From Ricinus communis (Eukaryota > Streptophyta > Magnoliopsida > Malpighiales > Euphorbiaceae), in contig NC_063264.1 of NCBI RefSeq assembly GCF_019578655.1, positions 7,729,213-7,793,212 of the forward strand: 64,000 nucleotides of DNA, in the 5' to 3' direction. Position 1 is the first letter of the stretch; every line of letters begins with the position of its first letter. Below, piece by piece: positions 14,033 to 25,800 of the stretch. A program made the translations under genes and the position numbers. A model generated the notes under the pieces. That model saw nothing but the letters and a program-made list of their open reading frames with translations, was not told the origin of the DNA and made no database searches.

Positions 14033-15932
14033 TAGAAATTGCAGAGGAACAAAGACTCATCTTAATCTGGTCAGCTCGTCTTTGGATTTTAGACCATTGG
14101 GTGGTTTTACTATTCAGTCAACAAGTTATTGGATTCTTTGAGTAACCAATAAAATAGTTATTTGTACATCTGAATGTTGTTGTATAATGGTTGCCATCAA
14201 TATATTGCCATTTCTGTTGGGTGCTTCTCTTGGCAATCTAGTTCTTCAACATTATTCTTTCTCCAATTTTAAGTTTAGAAACATCTTTCCATTGTATTTA
14301 ATTGGTCTTGAGATATTTTTTCATAATTGAGTTCTTCTTCCAATGGAAATTCTCCATATAAGTTCGATTCCATTTCGTCCTATTCTTCTTCATTTTCACA
14401 TGACTCTTCAAGTTTAACATAGCTGAGGATGGCCAGGGTTCAATTCGAGTAAACCATCAAACAAGAGCTTCAAATTTAAAAGAAATAATAGATGAGATGA
14501 GAGGGACTTATATTCATATCTTAGGATAATATGTGTTGGATTCTAATGTGTGCATACGTTTTTTATTTTTTAAAATTTATGTTGATTAAACTGTACTAAA
14601 TATTCATTAAACATGTACTAAATCTTCATTGTTTGCTAATTTTATTTTGTTGAAAAGATATTTGTATCATAATATAAATATTTGTAATATAATTTTAGTT
14701 TGATTTTTTCTATTTACTAACAGTAAGGATAATTTATGTTATATATATTTACGTTTGAACCGATTAATAAATATGGTGTTCATTAATAATGAACATTTAT
14801 TAACAAAATAACAAACATTATGCCTATCAATAATGAATAGTTATGTTAATCATGAAAATATTTTAATATGCATCACAAAAATAGTGAATCAGACTTTTAT
14901 AAAAAAATCAATATCATTTTTATTTGAAACAATATTTAATAGTGATATGAGAAATATATATAAGGTTATAACTATTGATTTAATAAGAATAAATTAATAA
15001 ACACGCAGATCATAAATGATGACCAACTTTTAATAAGACAATGAAATTTAAAAGTTGATATAATAAAAAATGAACATCTTTATAATAAATAATAAATATT
15101 GTGTCTATGAACTATGAATATTGATGTTCACTATAAAAATGTAACACTTTGGTTACAAGATTATTAATTACATATTAATGAAAATTTTGAATTGTCAAGT
15201 GTGTAAAACCTTAGTTTCATTAACTGATAATATAATTTCTTTTAGCATATGAAGACTTCCTAAAATTATATTATACTAATTTTAATAAATAATTTATTTT
15301 ATTATTTTTTAGAAATATATCGGATTCTAGTTTCTTTGGATTATGAGTAATTAAAAAAAATAAAAATTGAGTTATTATATTTGACATATAAATTTTTTAT
15401 TTTGACACGTCTATTTATTTTTAACACATAGAATTTAAATTTATATATAAAAAATACGAAAGAAATTAGAAAAATTAATTAAGTATTATTTTAAAAATAT
15501 TATAAATAATATAAAATATTAAGAATCCTATTTGATTTTACCTATAAACCAAATTTATATTATTATTTAAAATCAAAATAATTATGACAAACATACAGTG
15601 TATAGATAAAAACTAATTTTAATAAATATAAGAATATTTATTTAATATATATAATTTTTAATAATATTAACTATTATAATTTAATTTATCATAAAAAAAA
15701 GGACTAACGAAAGCAGGGATTGTTGCCTGAGATGAGGATAGAAGTTTCAAAATAAGACTTTGAAGTTATAAGATTTAATAAACATAAATTCAAAAGTAAC
15801 TGAAGGTTTATTTTTATTTATTTTTTAATAAATTATCTATAATATAATATGAAGAATGTAAACCCTAAAACTATACATATAATATAGTTTCTTACCATGT
15901 TTTTGGTTACTAAGTGTATATATGGAACACAT

Positions 15933-15973
<41 letters not shown>

Positions 15974-16830
15974 ATCTAGTTTCCTTTGAGGATTTTCTTC
16001 TTTGAGAAACATAAGATGTCGGCATTGTTTCCTCATTGATTAGTATTTAATTGTAAGTAATTCCTATTTTGGATGGTCTAATTCCAAAACCTAATTAATT
16101 TACTAAATCATAAGTAAATTAATATATAAAAATAATGTACTCTTAAGATAAATCCACTAAATAAATAAATAAATATTTTAAATAAAAGTTACAATGGCAA
16201 TTAAATATATTGCGACTAACACTATAAATAAGTAGGGAAAAGTATAAAAAAAAAATGTCACGTGGTTAGGGGCTTTAATACTTAAAAGACTGATTTTTTT
16301 GTGATAAAAAAATACTATGTGATTTAGTTTTTTTTTTATATTTTTATTACTTATAAACCAATATCTTTAAATTTTTATGATTTAATATTAGTATAATTTT
16401 TATTTTTAATAATAAAATCACTTATTAAGTAGTTTAGCGTATAACTAACTATACTGAATTTATATTAAATAAAATTAATATATATATTTTAATTTTATTA
16501 AGAATAAAAAGGAATAAATTTTAAATAAAATTATAATCTTTTAAAAATATCGTGATAATTGATTTAGTGACAAATCACTTAAATAAAATAATTTTATTAT
16601 TATACTAATATTAAATTATAAAAATTTGAGAATATGTTTGCGTATTCTCTCAAATAAAGTATTCCAATACGGGTGTATACACAATAATTATCCTCCTGGG
16701 TTAGGTAGCATTTTCTTTTACTAGACATGCCCTAAGAAAACTTTCTTCTTCTTCCTAATTACAATTATCAATCTTCATGTCCCAAGAAAACCCCTAATCG
16801 AATTTCTTTTCATCCCCCTTTTCACGCTTG
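14033..16830. other. OTU2 3' UTR and AT-rich intergenic spacer
   Basis: The 3' UTR probably extends to about 14.2 kb. Beyond that the DNA is AT-rich, with no domain-bearing frame on either strand. A (TA)n microsatellite lies at 15938-15970. The last ~150 bp before 16830 are pyrimidine-rich and probably contain the promoter and leader of the next gene. Confidence 0.6.
15938..15970. repeat. (TA)n microsatellite
   Basis: Uninterrupted TA run of about 33 bp in the spacer. Confidence 0.93.
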
Positions 16831-16854
16831 TATGAAGTTGGGCTGTTATCAGTT

Positions 16855-19018
16855 ATGGATCAGCAAGACATGGAAGATAACGGTGCAGCCAAGAGACCAG
16901 AACATGAACGCCCGCCAGCACCTGCAGGGCCATATCCTTGGCTCGTTTATTGTCATGGAAAAGGTAGAGAAGATCAAACGTTTGGGACTATATCAGACCC
17001 CAAAAGAACGGCGCTTAGGAGGATTCCTGAGTTGGACAGTAAAATCTGCTGGGCTTCATCTCACGGGTGGTGTTCTTTCTCTGACAGAGCGCGTCGCCAC
17101 TTCTTTCTATGGAATCCTCTTACTTTGGAAAAGATAGACCTACCTGATTTACAGGTTTATAACATTATTTCAAGCGCTTATTTATCGTCTTCCCCTCGCG
17201 AAACCGGCTGCAAGATCTTATTATTCGTGGGAGATCATCCTTCGATCATGTTTCTTGAACTTGGAGACAAAGAATGGACAGAAATAGACTACAGTTTTCT
17301 TCAAACTGGAAAGGTTGTTGAGTATGACCATATCCTTCGTGACCCAGTTTACTGCAATGGGAAGTTATATGTGTTCTCGTATCTTACTAACAGCGCACTT
17401 TTTGTCCTTGATGAAATTAACAAGGGCGGCGTTGTCTTGCGGTCGTTAAATGTTGAGTATCAAAACATTATGTCTCAGTTAGAGTCTTTAAACTTTCGTA
17501 GATGTTTTGTGGAAGCCTCTGGTGAAATTTACGGGATAAATATATTACTTGGAGGATATGATTCCCGAGTTGTTGATATTGAGGTTCGCAAAATAGATTT
17601 TTCTCGTATGGCTTGGGAGAAAGTAGAATGTGTGAAAGATTCAGTGTTATTCCTTGACGATCATTATTCTATTTCCTGCCCTGCAATCAGGCCAGAAATA
17701 CAAGGGAATCGCTTGTATTTTGTTCTAAAGGACCACAAATTGTACTCTTACAGCATAGAAGATAGAAGCATTTCATTAGTTTCTCCATATCTACCGGAAG
17801 ATCCGTTTTTATCCTTTTGGGTAATGCCTGATCTCAGGTAATTAAACTTTGCAATAAAAACTAGATAGCTTTAATTTCATTTTCTCTTGAATACAAATAT
17901 GATATATTTGCAGGGACTATGCGGGTTCAAGGAATAGAGAAGAAATCGATGCATGTGGGGAAAAGCAAGAAATTCATCAAGAAGCATATTTCCATCGTCT
18001 TCCATCAGATGTTATTACTTCATTGATTATCAAGCGTCTCAATTTAGTCCATTACTTGAACTTGCGTACCACTTGTAGCTTGTTTCGCTCATTAGCGCCT
18101 CCAATACAGCAGAAACTGTGTCTGCAAAACCATTCATCATCACCACGGCTAATGTTCTTTGAGAAAGATAATATTTGCACTTTCTTTGAACCAAAGAATT
18201 CCGACAAATGCTATTTGCACTTACCCCAACAGTTAGCGGGATGCCAAATTTGTTACTCCAAAGATGGCTGGTTCATGATGTCTAGAGGAAAGAATTTCTT
18301 CTATTGTTTTAATCCCTTGACAGGGGAGATTCTCAAGTTTACAGACACTACTTCCGTTTTGGAGTTGGAGCTTATATGTGTTGGCTTCTCAACTTCCCCA
18401 ACTTCCTCCGACTGTATAGCAGTAACCATTTCAAAGCTCAATAATCTGATTGAGATATATTTTGCTTTCCGTGGAGATACAAAATGGGTCTTAGAACAAA
18501 TTGATGATGATACCGATTTTACTTTCGGTGGTAATAGCCCAGTCTTCTACAATGGCGTATTTTACTATTTGGGTGAGAAAGGAAATTTAGCAATTCTAGA
18601 AATAATAGATGACATGGTTACTTGGGAAGTTCTATGGGACCTCAAAAGTCCTCGCAGCCATTGCCACCAAAATTTTCTTGTCGAATGTGATGGAAATCTT
18701 CTATCTGTGTTTGTTGGAGAATTCGAGGGTTCTGTTGAAGTTTTCAGGTTAAGTCAATCCAAAATGGTGTGGATCAGGGTTGAAAATTTAGGAAACTATA
18801 TGGTATGCGTTAGTCGCTCGTCCTCATTTTCTAGTTTGGCAAAAGCCCCCGGAATGGAGAACAAAATTTTCTTTCCTAGATTTTATGGGGAAAATATTGT
18901 CTTCTACTCACTTGACACAAATAAGTTTCACTCATTTGATCGTCAGAAAATACCGATCGAGTTTTACATTTCAAGAGAACAGTTGCGTTGCGGTTGGTTT
19001 GAACCTCGGTGGTACTAG
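16855..19018 (+). CDS. Two-domain DUF295 / F-box protein (DUF295-F-box-DUF295)
   Basis: Two exons, 16855-17837 and 17914-19018, joined by a 76-nt intron (CAG|GTAATT to TTTGCAG|G), give 695 aa. Residues ~25-320 form one DUF295 (KIB-type beta-propeller) region with the family phrases GWCSFSD, FLWNPLT, DPVYCNGKLYVFS and a late GNRLYFVLKDHKLYSYS. Residues ~355-395 are an F-box (HRLPSDVITSLIIKRLN to CSLFRSLAPP). Residues ~420-690 are a second DUF295 region (DGWFMMSRG, CFNPLTGE, NSPVFYNGVFYYLGE, KIFFPRFYGENIVFYS). F-box proteins join SKP1-cullin ubiquitin ligases and the propeller normally selects the substrate; the substrate here is unknown. The closest remembered relatives are At1g57790-like proteins. 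The ATG at 16855 is the first in frame and has G at -3 and +4. An out-of-frame ATG lies upstream at 16832. An alternative view is two adjacent genes, but the frame-preserving intron argues for one. Confidence 0.87.
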
Positions 19019-20490
19019 CTTTCTCATGTTTTATGCAACCACATAGTTTCCTGTTTCTCTTAGTCTTTGTTATGCTAATGCATTGTTTACGTAAGGTTGT
19101 CTTGATTCAAGCAGTTTACTATTGATTCTGAGATTATTTTATCAATTCCAATCCATTTCTTTCCGCCTGAAAAGCTTAAAACTAGTTCTGATGATTTTCT
19201 GAAACTCTTATATTAAAACTGCAGAGAAGTTAATTATGAGTTAAAGATAGATTGCTGGTGCTTTGCCGACCAACCAAATGATATTTGAACTCTAGAACTT
19301 TTGCTAGATGTTGAAATATATATAAAAAGAAAAGTCAAATTAATCAATGCATTTTATTGTATTTCACAATAAGGGGATAAGGGAATTCACGTCTCTTCCT
19401 TCCTTCAAGGAATTATATCAGTGTGTTGTTTAGAGACAAAAAAAAATTGAAATCATTTGTATTTTTTTTTTATTTTTCTTATTAGAACACAATGGCAATT
19501 CATATCAATCCTACTATCGCTATTTTTGGTACATACAAATACAAGAGACTATTAAGGTTTTAAATTGATTTTAATAGGCTCCAGTTGACCATTAACAAAG
19601 GGATTATCATTCTTTAATTTATATTGATTAGTATTAATCACTCATGATTAAAAGTCAATTAATACAGATCCAATATCTAATATATATTCATTATGTCTAT
19701 AGTTATATGGTAAGTCTACCTAACAATTTATCTCTGTCTGAGTTTGAGTTGCATTTTCTTTTTGGTGTTCTGTTGCTGGGTACTTTAATCTGTTGTAGCT
19801 TGTTCTTTTGTTCTGCTCATTACCTGTTCTAGCCTGTGTTTTTTTCTTCTCTGTTGTTTGCTCCTAGACTTGAAGCTTGGGATTTTTGTCCAAGCTCTTT
19901 TCCTTGCTGCATACTTCTAGGAGGAGGAGGTTTTTCATCAACTTGTGCTTCTTTGCACGAGTTGATTTTTTCCCTAATCAATTGATTAATAAAGATTTGC
20001 TTATCAGAAAGAGAACTTACCTTGAGAAATTCCTAATCAGAGGGATAATAATATGGTCATCTCTTTCTGAATTTTGTATACCCATGTTTCTCAATTACAT
20101 GATCATGGACATGGCTACTAACAAACATGGTTCGCATATGATATTTTGAAGAATCTCAAATGCCACGAGGATGAAGATCCTCTTCAAGCTAGCAGTGAAG
20201 AACCAAAAGGTACAACAACACCAGCATCAATATTTATTTTTGTCTTTCAGTCTTTCTTAAAGCTTCTTGTAAATTAATAACCTAGCGCCTATTATCAATT
20301 TCAAATACTACTTTGAGTGCAATGCTAGAATTTGTTGATATCATAGCTTTCAAATTAATATGCATGGGATGTATGCATGAATAATAATGATAATAATAAG
20401 AATAAGAATAATTATTATTATTAATAATAATAAATTTCTAAGGGGAAACATTAATTTGTAATTTCTTTTGCTATTTTGATCTTTTTCCTA
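19019..20490. other. 3' UTR and intergenic spacer
   Basis: The 3' UTR of the DUF295/F-box gene is followed by spacer. Around 20110-20205 a plus-strand stretch reads TWFAYDILKNLKCHEDEDP-like residues up to a possible donor (AAAG|GTACAA), but I see no start, partner exon or recognisable family. An AAT/ATT trinucleotide microsatellite lies at about 20385-20435. The frame at 19877-20149 is judged a chance frame. Confidence 0.5.
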
Positions 20491-21552
20491 GGTCTTGGAA
20501 CTTAAATGGTTTTCACCACTGCACCAGCAGTGAACTGCAACCAAATTTGGAACTTAAATATGGGTTTCAACCACTGCGACCAAATTTGGAACGTAAATAT
20601 GGGTTTCAACCACTGCGACCAAATTTGGAACGTAAATATGGGTTTCAACCATTGCACCAGCAGTGAACTGCTACCCAACTGATTGAGGATTTGCTGGGTT
20701 GTTAACTGGTTGATCACTGGAGGAATTTGAAGGCCTCAAAGACTCTTCAACGAGAGCACAATCTTCAACTATCACAGCCAATTTAGGTTTGTATTTTTTC
20801 TTAGAGCCGCTATCAACTGGTTGATCGGTGGACACTCTTTAACCAACACAACTAAGTCCAGGATGACAAAAATCCCGCTTACAATGGGGAAGAAAATCAA
20901 TAATAATGCGATCAACAAGACCATAGAAAAACCACTGAAACAACTGACGGGTCCAAGAATAAATAGTAGTAAAACAAAATAAACATTCAGAAAGATCTTC
21001 ATTTTATTTTTCATTCTTCTCTTAATAGAACAAGAAAATTCAATTTTCCTGGTTAAAGAAAATGGAGATCAACCATTCGCAGCTCATTCAAATAAGAATT
21101 TAATCTAGCAAACGAATGTGAGATTGTTGAATTGTGTGCATAACATTAAAATGAAAAGCACTAGATCACAGAATCAAATTAAAAATTGTGAAAGATAAGA
21201 ACTTTATAACAGGCCGCCAAAAATCAAAACATATTGTAAAATAGAAATAGAATTAAGAAAGATACACGAAGCCTTCAACATTGGTACACTTGTAGTGAAT
21301 CAACTGCACAATAGAACCGGCTTTCAAGTTTCCATCGTTAACCAGGTGATTCATAGGAGTAAGCAAAATCGCCCGATGCATATGTAACCCATCTGATAAA
21401 ACAAATCGGCTGCGGTCAATCAGTTCGAGCGATTTAGTCAGGACTAAATCAGGACTAAACCCGCGTCCGCCACTTGCAGCGTTGGCTTGAGTTCTGCTGC
21501 TGTTGCCCCTCCGGTTGTAATTTATCGCAATGGCTCCTTCGGTCAGATTCAT
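20490..21552 (-). pseudogene. RPA70 N-terminal-domain-like gene, probably degenerate
   Basis: The first exon (ATG at 21552, open to about 21253) reads LTEGAIAI, then RFVLSDGLHMHRAILLTPM, NHLVNDGNLKAGSIVQL and IHYKC. This is the pattern of the RPA70N OB-fold of the large subunit of replication protein A, the single-stranded-DNA-binding complex of replication and repair. A second piece, minus strand from about 20877 after a pyrimidine tract and AG, reads IFVILDLVVLVKECPPI, the expected final strand of that domain. I cannot join the two in frame with a GT donor. The second piece also shifts frame near 20825-20818 to continue as KKKYKPKLAVIVEDCALVEE, then meets a stop and the 39-bp repeats. No central RPA DNA-binding domains follow. 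It is therefore either a broken fragment or a short lineage-specific paralogue. The family call is firm; gene status is uncertain. Confidence 0.5.
20549..20655. repeat. 39-bp tandem repeat, about 2.7 copies
   Basis: Units begin at 20549, 20588 and 20627, each with GGAAC(G/T)TAAATATGGG and TTTCAACCACTGCGACC. The third copy is partial and runs into CACCAGCAGTGAACTGC, which also precedes the first copy near 20522. Thirty-nine bp is a multiple of three, so on the minus strand the array encodes a 13-residue repeat (core WLKPIFTFQIW) in one frame. It lies downstream of the RPA70N-like exons on the minus strand. Confidence 0.9.
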
Positions 21553-21692
21553 GCTCGCCGTTTACTATTCAAATGATTCGGAGTAATTGAATGGAAAAAA
21601 GAATATAAAAAAAAAAAAAAGGAAGCATAGGGTTTCATGCATGGCTCTAATTATAAGTGGGAACGGAAAGGGATGGTTTTGTAAACGGAAGA

Positions 21693-21701
21693 GAAAATCT
21701 C
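21693..21701. repeat. 9-bp target-site duplication, left
   Basis: GAAAATCTC immediately outside the left inverted end of the MULE-type element. It is identical to 22599-22607. Confidence 0.9.
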
Positions 21702-22598
21702 GGGTTAAATGCGCGGCTGGTTCACTTTTTTTCAAATGCTTCGATTTGTTTCGTTTTGGTACCACTCTTATTATTTCTGTATCTTCCACCGGTACCAATG
21801 AGTAATCCGACACTTATTTGTTGATGTGCCTACCAGATTTATAAAGGATAACACACCACTTGACACATTTGTTGCTCACTCATTTACTCTCTCCTTCCTT
21901 TCCTTCAATCCTCCCCTCCTTCTTTTTCTCTTTCTTCCTTTTCTCTTTTCTTGTCTCTCTCCTCTCTTTCCTTCTCTCTCTTTCTTTCTCTCTCCTCCCT
22001 TCTCAATTATACCCGAAATACTCTTTCAACTTCAAGAATAATTATAATAATTACAACCAACCCATTTTCTCTATCTCTTCAATTTCATTATCCCAATACA
22101 AGCTTCTACTTTCTAAATCACTCCTTCTTGCCGCGGTTTTTCCATTAAGATTTCAAGCTCTTCGCTTTTGCAGCACTGCTGCTATGATTCTTGCTGAACT
22201 TCTGAGTTTTTGTTGCTTTTTATTGGGTTGTCTTTTTTATCAATTAATTGGGATCAGATTGATTATTTTCCATTTTTGACGTCTTTTATTGATAAATATG
22301 GATTTACTCTGTTTCTTAGAGAGAAATGAGTTAGGATTTGGTCCATGTTGTTGCCTTTTTCATCTGGGTTTTTGTTGCTGAGTTGGATAACTATTTGTTT
22401 AGTCAGCGACAGATGTGGCAAGTAGTGTGTTATCCTTCATAAATCCGGCAACCACATCAGCAAATAAGTGTCGGATTCCTCAAAGGTACTGGCGGAAGAT
22501 ACAGAAATAATAGGAGTGGTACCAAAAAGAAACAAATTGAAGGTTTGCTACCATTTGAAAAAAGTGCGAAGGTTTGGTACCAGCGGCACATTTAACCC
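21702..22598. mobile_element. Mutator-like (MULE-type) non-autonomous element with long inverted ends
   Basis: The two ends are inverted copies of about 180 bp: the left end runs from GGGTTAAATG at 21702, and the right end closes with CATTTAACCC at 22598. Shared internal landmarks in inverted orientation include TTGGTACCACTC, TATTTCTGTATCTTCC, AATCCGACACTTATTTG and AAGGATAACACAC. A perfect 9-bp direct repeat, GAAAATCTC, flanks the element at 21693-21701 and 22599-22607. Long terminal inverted repeats plus a 9-bp target duplication are the hallmark of the Mutator superfamily. No transposase is present. The ~520-bp interior is CT-rich, then leader-like with a TTTTGCAG junction, and could be captured host sequence (Pack-MULE). 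Confidence 0.88.
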
Positions 22599-22607
22599 GA
22601 AAATCTC
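22599..22607. repeat. 9-bp target-site duplication, right
   Basis: GAAAATCTC immediately outside the right inverted end. It is identical to 21693-21701. Confidence 0.9.
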
Positions 22608-22769
22608 TTTCCATTAATTATGTGACAAAGTAATGGGTCAAAAAATGGGTCGATATTTAATGATGAATTCGTGATAAAAAAAATAATAAAAAAAATAACA
22701 GACGCAATTAAATTTTATTGTTTAGGTAATTTTAGCGATTGAACAGTAATGGATTTGATAAAGAAATTA

Positions 22770-22893
22770 TGAAGAATTTATGAAGCTGTGATTTTATTAT
22801 ATGATGGAATTCTGATTCTTTACAAACTGTTGCTTGTTATATATACAAGTTGAAATCCTACTCTAACGGTTGCCTTTTAACGTATACTTCTCA
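22770..22893 (-). repeat. Copia 3' LTR
   Basis: 124 bp that begin TGAGAAG and end TTCTTCA when read on the minus strand. It differs from the other LTR at four positions by hand alignment. A purine-rich stretch (GGGAAAAAAGGAG) lies upstream on the minus strand, about 22930-22942. Confidence 0.93.
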
Positions 22894-25800
22894 ATGTGGA
22901 AAAGGTTGAAGTGACCTTTCCTGCAAATACTCCTTTTTTCCCTTGTAGGTCTCTGATGAGCAGTCTGCACAAGCAATCTGGCTTGTGCAGCCTTTGAGAC
23001 CACTGTCTTGTCTTTTCTTCTTTCAACACTCCCTCTAAAGGTGGGTTCATATAAGTTTATTGAACTCATCTTGCTGAGAATTGAATGATGGTTCTGTTTG
23101 TCAAGCGCCTTTGTAGGAATGTCTGCTAGTTGGTCTTGACTTTTGATATAAGTAGTTTTAATTTCTCCCTTTTGAACTTTTTCCCTGATGAAGTGGCAAT
23201 CTACTTCAATGTGTTTAGTTCGTTCATGAGACATAGGGTTTGATGCAATGTGACGGGCAGCTTGGTTATCACAATGCACCGTCATAGGTCCGTTGCTTTC
23301 AATTTTCATGTCTTTGAGGACTTGCTTGATCCAAATGAGTTCGCTAGCTGTAGATGTCATTGCACGATATTCAGCTTCTGCGTTAGATCTTGCAACAACG
23401 CTTTATTTTTTGCTTTTCCATGTCACCAAGTTTCCTCCTACAAAGACACAAAAACCAGTGGTTGACTTTCTGTCACAGCTTCCAGCCCAATCTGCATCAG
23501 AAAAACCAACTATAGAATTAAAATTGTTATTCTTCATCCAGATTCCCTGTCCTGGAGTTCCCTTTAGGTATCTGAGAATCATGTCTATAGCTTCTAGGTG
23601 ACAGGTACTGGGGGCATGCATGAACTGGCTTACCATACTTACTGCAAATGATATGTCAGGTCTAGTGACAATTAAATATATTAGTTCTCCTACCAAGCGT
23701 TGATAATGTCCTATGTTGGCTAGAGGTTCTCTATCTTCTAGATTAAGTTTGACTTTGGTTTCCATAGGAGTGTTGGCAGGTTTAGCTCCTAATTTTCCAG
23801 TTTCTTTTAATAGATCAAGAATATATTTCCTTTGATATAGGAATAAAACTTTCATAGACTTTGTCATTTCTATGCCTAGGAAATAAGAGAGCTGCCCAAG
23901 GTCTTTAATATCAAACTCTTTCTTTAGACTTTGTTTGACATCCTTAATACCTTGATCATCATTCCCTGTTATTATGATATCATCAACATATACTAGAATA
24001 ATGATAGTATGTGTGTGATTGTGTTTAACAAACATAGAAGAGTCAGAATCACATTTAGTAAAACTAATTTTTAATAGAAAGAGGCTGAGTTTGGCATACC
24101 ATGCTCTCGAAGATTGTTTAAGGCCATAGATAGCCTTTTTTAGCCTACATACCAGGGAAGCATCTGTGGCTGATTCGTGGCCAGGGGGAAGAGTCATATA
24201 AAGTTCTTCTTCTAGGTTTCCTTGTAAAAAGGCGTTCTTGACATCCATTTAGAATAAGCTCTATCCCTAATTGGTTGCAATTGAAAGAAAAATTCTGACA
24301 GTGTTTATCTTGGCAATCGGAGCAAACGTCTCTTGGTAATCAACTCCGTAAGTTTGAGTGAAGCCTCTGGCGATAAATCCGGCCTTGTATCTTTCAATAG
24401 TCCCATCACTGTTATACTTTATTTTGTATATCCACTTGCATCCAACGGGTTTCTTATTTGCAGGAAGAGATACAATATTCCATATGTCATTCTTTTCTAA
24501 AGCTCGAAGTTCTTCTTTCATAGTCCTACACTATTTGGGATTAGTATTGGCTTCGTAAAAGTTTGTTGACTCAAAATGAGTTGAGATTTGGCTTAAGTAG
24601 CTACGGTATTGGCATGATATGGTAGCATAGGAAATAAAACTCTGGATAGGGTAAGTTACCGAATGAGACACATAATCTCTTAATTTTAGGGGAGGTCTAG
24701 TTTGACAAGTGGATCTTCTCAAGGTGATTGCTTCTTCTTGAGGTTGAGGTTGGATTTCAGAAGCTTGAGGTTGAATTTCAGAAGCTTGAGGTTGAATTTC
24801 AGAAGCTATATCTTCAACTGTATTGTCTCCTCGTGAAGGAATTAACCTTGAGACTGGAGACGGCTCCCCCTGTAGTGAATCCAGAGTAGGGCTGCTAAAA
24901 TGAAAATCAGAGTTAGGCGGAAATAATAACGTGCATGGCCCATGAGGATTACTATGATTTTGAGCGGTGTAGTATGGAACAGTCTCGATAAATGTGACAT
25001 CTCGAGAGATGTAGGTTTTATGAGTAGAGGGGTCATAACATTTATGCCCTTTTTTAGTTGAGCAATATCCTAAAAACAGGGTTTTGACAGAACTTTTATC
25101 TAGTTTGTGTTGACGGTTGATGTGAACGTAACAAACACAGCCAAATACCCTAAGGTGACCTAATTCAATTTTTCTGCTTTTGAGAACCTCTAGCGGACTC
25201 AAATACTTTAAAGTGGCAGTGGGAAGTCTATTAATCAGGTAGGCAGCAGTGTAGAGGGCATTTGACCAAAAAATTGAAGGGACATTATTTTGAAAAAGGA
25301 GAGTACGAACGACATTGAGAAGATGTCGATTTTTACGTTCAGAAACACCATTTTGTTCAGGGGTATTGATACAAGTGGTTTGATGAACAATACCTTTTTG
25401 TTTAAAGAATGCAGAGAAATTTTGGTTTATGTACTCCGTGCCATTGTTGGAGCGAAAATTTTTAAAGTAGCATTATATTGATTATGGATGAAATTAAAGA
25501 ATTCTTGGAAACGAGAAAAAACTTCATTTTTTCCTTTTAGTAAATAAACCCAGGTAGTACGAGAGTAATCGTCAATAAATGTGATAAAATATCTAAAATG
25601 ATTATAGAATGTAACAGGGGCAGGTCCCCAAACATCATAGTGAATTAAATCAAAAGCTTTTTCAGATACACTGGAGGATAAAGAAAATGGTAATCAAGTG
25701 TGTTTAGAAAATTTACACACATCACAATTGCTGGAATTTAAGTTATAATGAAATAATTTATTTAAAACATTATCAGAGGGATACCCAAACCGCTGATGCA

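Noticed and set aside
19877..20149. 90-codon plus-strand frame
   Set aside because: No recognisable domain, poor composition and no supporting splice structure.
20772..21014. 80-codon minus-strand frame resembling a small membrane protein
   Set aside because: The hydrophobic N-terminal part translates intron-like pyrimidine-rich DNA. Only the last third matches a known domain, and it belongs to the RPA70N-like gene.
21860..22279. 139-codon open frame within the MULE-type element
   Set aside because: Composition is Ser/Leu/Phe from the CT-rich tract. It overlaps other chance frames and has no domain; the inverted ends show the region is a non-autonomous element.
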